In this document: one piece after another, positions 40,970 through 43,475 of the stretch
How positions within the stretch are numbered: the first letter of the stretch is position 1
How the letters are laid out: every line of letters starts with the position of its first letter
Assembly: GCA_002423545.1 (NCBI GenBank)
Contig: DIWP01000017.1
Location: 1 to 43,475 of the forward strand
Length of the DNA: 43,475 bases
Reading direction: 5' to 3'
Origin: Thermoleophilia bacterium UBA6103
Lineage (GTDB): Bacteria; Actinomycetota; Thermoleophilia; UBA2241
Position numbers and translations under genes: made by a program
Notes under the pieces: generated by a model
Told to the model about the DNA's origin: nothing
What the model saw: the letters and a program-made list of their open reading frames with translations, nothing else
Databases searched by the model: none

Positions 40970-42169
40970 TCACGGCGTCTGGGCTTCCGTGGGCAGCCAT
41001 GCCCATACCCGGAAGCCGCCGCCGGGGAGCGGACCGACGTCGAGGCGGCCGCCGAACACGGCCACCCGTTCGCGCATGCCCGGTATGCCGCGGCCGCCCT
41101 CTGTGCTCGGCGCCGGCGCGGCGGCCCCGCGACCGGTGTCCACGATCTCGAGCTCGATGCCGGTGGGAGCGTATCTCACCGTGACCGTGGCGCGGGCCTG
41201 ACCGGCGTGTTTGAGCGAGTTGGTGAGAGCCTCCTGCACGATGCGGTAGGCGGTCAGGTCGATGCTCGACGGCAGCACCGTCGCAGCACCGTCGGTGGTC
41301 ACCGCGACCGGCAGGCCGGCCTCGGTGACCCGCTCCGCCAGGGCCGGCAGCTGTCCGATGCCGGGCTGGGCGGCCAGCACGTCATCCTGTTCGGCCCGCA
41401 GGACGCCGAGCATGCGCTCCACATCCTGGAGCGCCTGGCGGCTCGCCGTCTCGATCGAGGCGAGCGCTTCGCGGGCCAGGTCGGGCTTGGAGTGCATGAT
41501 GCGCTGCGCGCCCTGCGCGTGCAGGACGACGACGTTGAGCGCGTGGCCGACGCCGTCGTGCAGCTCGCGGGCCAGGCGGGCGCGCTCCTGCGCGACCGCC
41601 TCCATGGCCCGCAGCTCTCTGTCCTGGGCGAACAGCGCCGCCTTCCGCGTGGCTCGCGCGGCGCTCTCGCGGTAGAGCTTGATGATGAGTCCGAGCAGCC
41701 AGACGACGGAGAACGCCAGCCAGTACAGGATCAGCTGCGGGACGTTGATCTCGCCGATGGGGAAGGCGAAGATCGCGACCAGGCTCAGGACACCGGAGCT
41801 GACCCCGGCGACGATGGCCTGCCAGTACGGCGTCGTGAGGGCGATGATGAACAGCCCGGTGAGGAGGGCGGCGGTCACCGGCAGGACCGTCTCGTAGCCG
41901 AGGGCGGCGAGGGTCAGCTGTGCCGCCATCATGAGCGCGTAGCCGTCGAGGGCGTGGAAGTGCATGCCGGCCAGCGGCAGCGTCACGAGCAGCACCAGCA
42001 CGATGCCGAGCGTGTCCGGCGAACGCAGGCCGCCGGGCGTCTCACCGGTGAGGAACATCACCAGTGCCGCCGAGGTGAACCCCAGCGCCAGGAGCAGGTC
42101 GATGACGTGGGGATCGATCGGCGGGCGACGTCGCCGGGCCGGCGCGGGCTGGGATCCGGTGGTCTGCAG
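40970..42169 (-). CDS. Sensor histidine kinase, NarL/DesK class, with a likely CTG start
   Basis: About 399 residues if initiation is at the CTG at 42169, preceded by GAGGAG at an 8-bp spacing. Conventional GTG 42061 or ATG 42058 would cut the first membrane helix (I-D-L-L-L-A-L-G-F-T-S-A-A-L-V-M-F-L), which continues in frame upstream with no other start and a stop codon before the GAGGAG. Five or six membrane helices precede the HisKA_3 domain (RARLARELHDGVGHALN, phospho-acceptor H204) and the ATPase with VQEALTNSLKHA (N-box), DTGRGA (G1) and GGRGIPGMRERV (G2). Confidence 0.9.
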   Translation of the reverse strand: MQTTGSQPAPARRRRPPIDPHVIDLLLALGFTSAALVMFLTGETPGGLRSPDTLGIVLVLLVTLPLAGMHFHALDGYALMMAAQLTLAALGYETVLPVTAALLTGLFIIALTTPYWQAIVAGVSSGVLSLVAIFAFPIGEINVPQLILYWLAFSVVWLLGLIIKLYRESAARATRKAALFAQDRELRAMEAVAQERARLARELHDGVGHALNVVVLHAQGAQRIMHSKPDLAREALASIETASRQALQDVERMLGVLRAEQDDVLAAQPGIGQLPALAERVTEAGLPVAVTTDGAATVLPSSIDLTAYRIVQEALTNSLKHAGQARATVTVRYAPTGIELEIVDTGRGAAAPAPSTEGGRGIPGMRERVAVFGGRLDVGPLPGGGFRVWAWLPTEAQTP

Positions 42170-42985
42170 CGGTCGGTCTCCTCAGGATCGTCGACCGGCG
42201 CCCGTACGGGTGGTGCCGGTCGCCCGACCACCTCCGGGGCCCGGAACGGCGGCCGTGTCGTCAGCAGTGACAGCGCCAATGATAGCCGCAGACGCCCTGC
42301 GGCGGTGACTCTAGACGGATGGTCTATTCCCCGTCACGCGGATCGGGGCGACCATGACGTCACAGGGTCAGCCGGCCCTCTCCGCTCCGCCTCGCCAGGC
42401 CTTGGAAGCACCGGCTGGCCCTTCTCCATGCCGGCGAAGGAATGCCCGGCAGAACGCCGAATCTGGTGCGGGGCTGCCGACCTCACCAGTGCTCCTCTTG
42501 GCTCGCTCAACTGGTCTGTCTCATCTGCCGGCAGCCCCTTTCCTCTGTCCCGGTCATGCTTTCTGCGCCGCATCGTTGCGCGCGGGGCGGTCCACATGTG
42601 CCCGGCGCTGCGGGGTATCCGGACTTGTTCGTGGCACGCCGGGAGCACTCGCCGGCGCCCGGCAGCCGGCCCGTGGCGCCTCTCGGACGTGGCTTTACAT
42701 GCAGCGGAGCCCGTGCCATCATGGCCGCTGGCGTGTCCCCGGCATGCTGCCCGGCTGGTGGGCGCAGGCCGTGGTGGGGTCGACCGCCGCTCGACAGGGG
42801 CTGCAAGGGGGCGGCAGGCCGCAAGGCGAAACCGACCGCCGACAGGGAACGTCGCATCGAGTGTTGAACTCTAACGGGTACCTCCCGACACATCCACGAT
42901 CCACGGCCGCGCGCGCGGACTGTGTGGTCGTCCGGGGAGCCGGCGCCGCCGGTCGTCCCTCACAAGACAGCGGAGTACGCAACGC
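42170..42985. other. 816-bp stretch without a gene
   Basis: No reading frame on either strand resembles a protein; candidates are Arg/Pro/Ser-rich frames of no family. It includes a nested hairpin at 42470-42538 (separate entry) and presumably the promoter of the kinase operon (minus strand) and of ftsE (plus strand), neither of which I can place with confidence. Confidence 0.6.
42470..42538 (+). other. Nested hairpin, candidate structured RNA or terminator
   Basis: Outer stem GGGGCTGCCG (42470-42479) with CGGCAGCCCC (42529-42538), 10 perfect pairs; inner stem ACCAGT (42485-42490) with ACTGGT (42510-42515), around a 19-nt loop. It is followed by TTTCCTC. The complement on the minus strand would give the same fold. 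Alternatives are a terminator, a small RNA, or the palindromic remnant of a small mobile element. Confidence 0.35.
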
Positions 42986-43475
42986 ATGATCGTCTTTGAG
43001 AACGTGACCAAGCTCTACGACGGCAAGGTCGTGGGCATGCAGGACGTCTCCTTCCACATCCCCAAGGGGGAGTTCGTCTTCCTGGTCGGCCCGTCGGGGT
43101 CCGGCAAGTCGACGCTCATCAGGCTCGTCCTGCGCGAGCTGCGTCCCGATGAGGGTCGGGTCGTCGTCTCCGGACGCAACCTGTCGACGCTGCGGCGCAG
43201 CAAGGTGCCGCTCCTGCGCCGCAACATCGGCTGCGTCTTCCAGGACTTCAAGCTGCTCCCCAACAAGAGCGTCTACGACAACGTCGCGTACGCGCTCGAG
43301 GTCGTCGGCGAGCCGCGCAAGCTCATCCGGCGCAAGGTCCCCGAGATCCTCAAGCTCGTCGGCCTGTTCGAGAAGATGAACAACCTGCCGAGCGAGATCT
43401 CCGGCGGCGAGGAGCAGCGGGTCAGCATTGCGCGGGCCTTCGTGAACCACCCGCCGCTGCTGCTGGCCGACGAGC
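42986..43475 (+). CDS. ftsE: Cell-division ATP-binding protein FtsE (3' end beyond window)
   Basis: 163 residues of about 230 are present. MIVFENVTKLYDGKVVGMQDVSFHI opens the chain. Walker A GPSGSGKST, the Q-loop VFQDFKLLPNKSVYDNVAYAL typical of FtsE, signature ISGGEEQRVSIARAF (E instead of Q at position 5, as in many actinobacterial FtsE) and the start of Walker B LLLADE are visible. FtsE is the ATPase of the FtsEX complex that activates peptidoglycan hydrolases at the septum; ftsX is expected immediately downstream, outside the window. No convincing ribosome site is seen before the ATG. Confidence 0.93.
   Translation, partial: MIVFENVTKLYDGKVVGMQDVSFHIPKGEFVFLVGPSGSGKSTLIRLVLRELRPDEGRVVVSGRNLSTLRRSKVPLLRRNIGCVFQDFKLLPNKSVYDNVAYALEVVGEPRKLIRRKVPEILKLVGLFEKMNNLPSEISGGEEQRVSIARAFVNHPPLLLADE

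Noticed and set aside
42354..42989. Plus-strand open frame before ftsE
   Set aside because: Composition is random-like (Pro/Arg/Ser/Cys) and overlaps the ftsE start; no ribosome site.

Overview
This is a GC-rich chromosomal window, probably from an anaerobic or facultatively anaerobic actinobacterial lineage. I base that on the strong G/C third-position bias, frequent GTG starts, many 4-bp ATGA/GTGA gene overlaps, an ftsE of the actinobacterial/firmicute type, and oxygen-sensitive or anaerobic enzymes: an Fe-S L-serine dehydratase, an NfnAB-type ferredoxin:NADP oxidoreductase and the tail of a methyl-corrinoid protein. There is no rRNA marker, so the placement is an inference.

Left part (1-4300): the end of a corrinoid protein; a frameshifted, truncated transposase; a complete one-chain L-serine dehydratase; and, convergent with it, a GGxGSGR zinc-ribbon protein with a helix-turn-helix and a C-terminal Cdd1-type helix-hairpin-helix. 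Next comes a gene-poor block of visibly lower GC, rich in perfect inverted repeats. It ends at a 44-bp fragment matching the 3' part of tRNA-Cys (anticodon loop to CCA) with no 5' half, the classic footprint of a site-specific integration event. Beyond it lie an orphan reading frame and two sets of triplicated short repeats that each contain a stop codon. I read 1-3864 as containing at least the right end of a decayed integrated element.

Middle (4296-11094): an M24 metallopeptidase, a lone cyclic-nucleotide-binding protein convergent with a CBS/DUF294 nucleotidyltransferase, a LapA-like membrane protein, and a large secreted protein with two PPC domains, an interrupted ASH domain and an IPT/TIG domain.

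11173-16758 (minus strand): a tightly coupled four-gene sugar operon, GT4-(alpha/alpha)6 protein, GH130, GT4 fused to a mannose-6-phosphate-isomerase-like cupin, GH130. All junctions are 4-bp overlaps. It looks like a self-contained make-and-phosphorolyse system for a mannose-type oligosaccharide.

17147-30376: ferritin-like protein; membrane GGDEF/EAL enzyme; GNAT/AHL-synthase-like protein; YrhK-like membrane protein; monocluster ferredoxin; HdeD-like membrane protein; a nitroreductase / MoaE-like / NAD(P)-binding protein run; fasciclin lipoprotein; secreted beta-helix protein; small DUF485-like membrane protein; LytS/LytTR two-component pair; cupin.

30487-43475: NfnAB; a four-gene envelope operon (ABC ATPase, FtsX/MacB permease, membrane sensor-domain protein, bactofilin-like membrane protein) closed by a 17-bp hairpin; upstream of it a NarL-type kinase/regulator/methyltransferase operon; then an 816-bp gene-free stretch with a nested hairpin; and the start of ftsE at the right edge.
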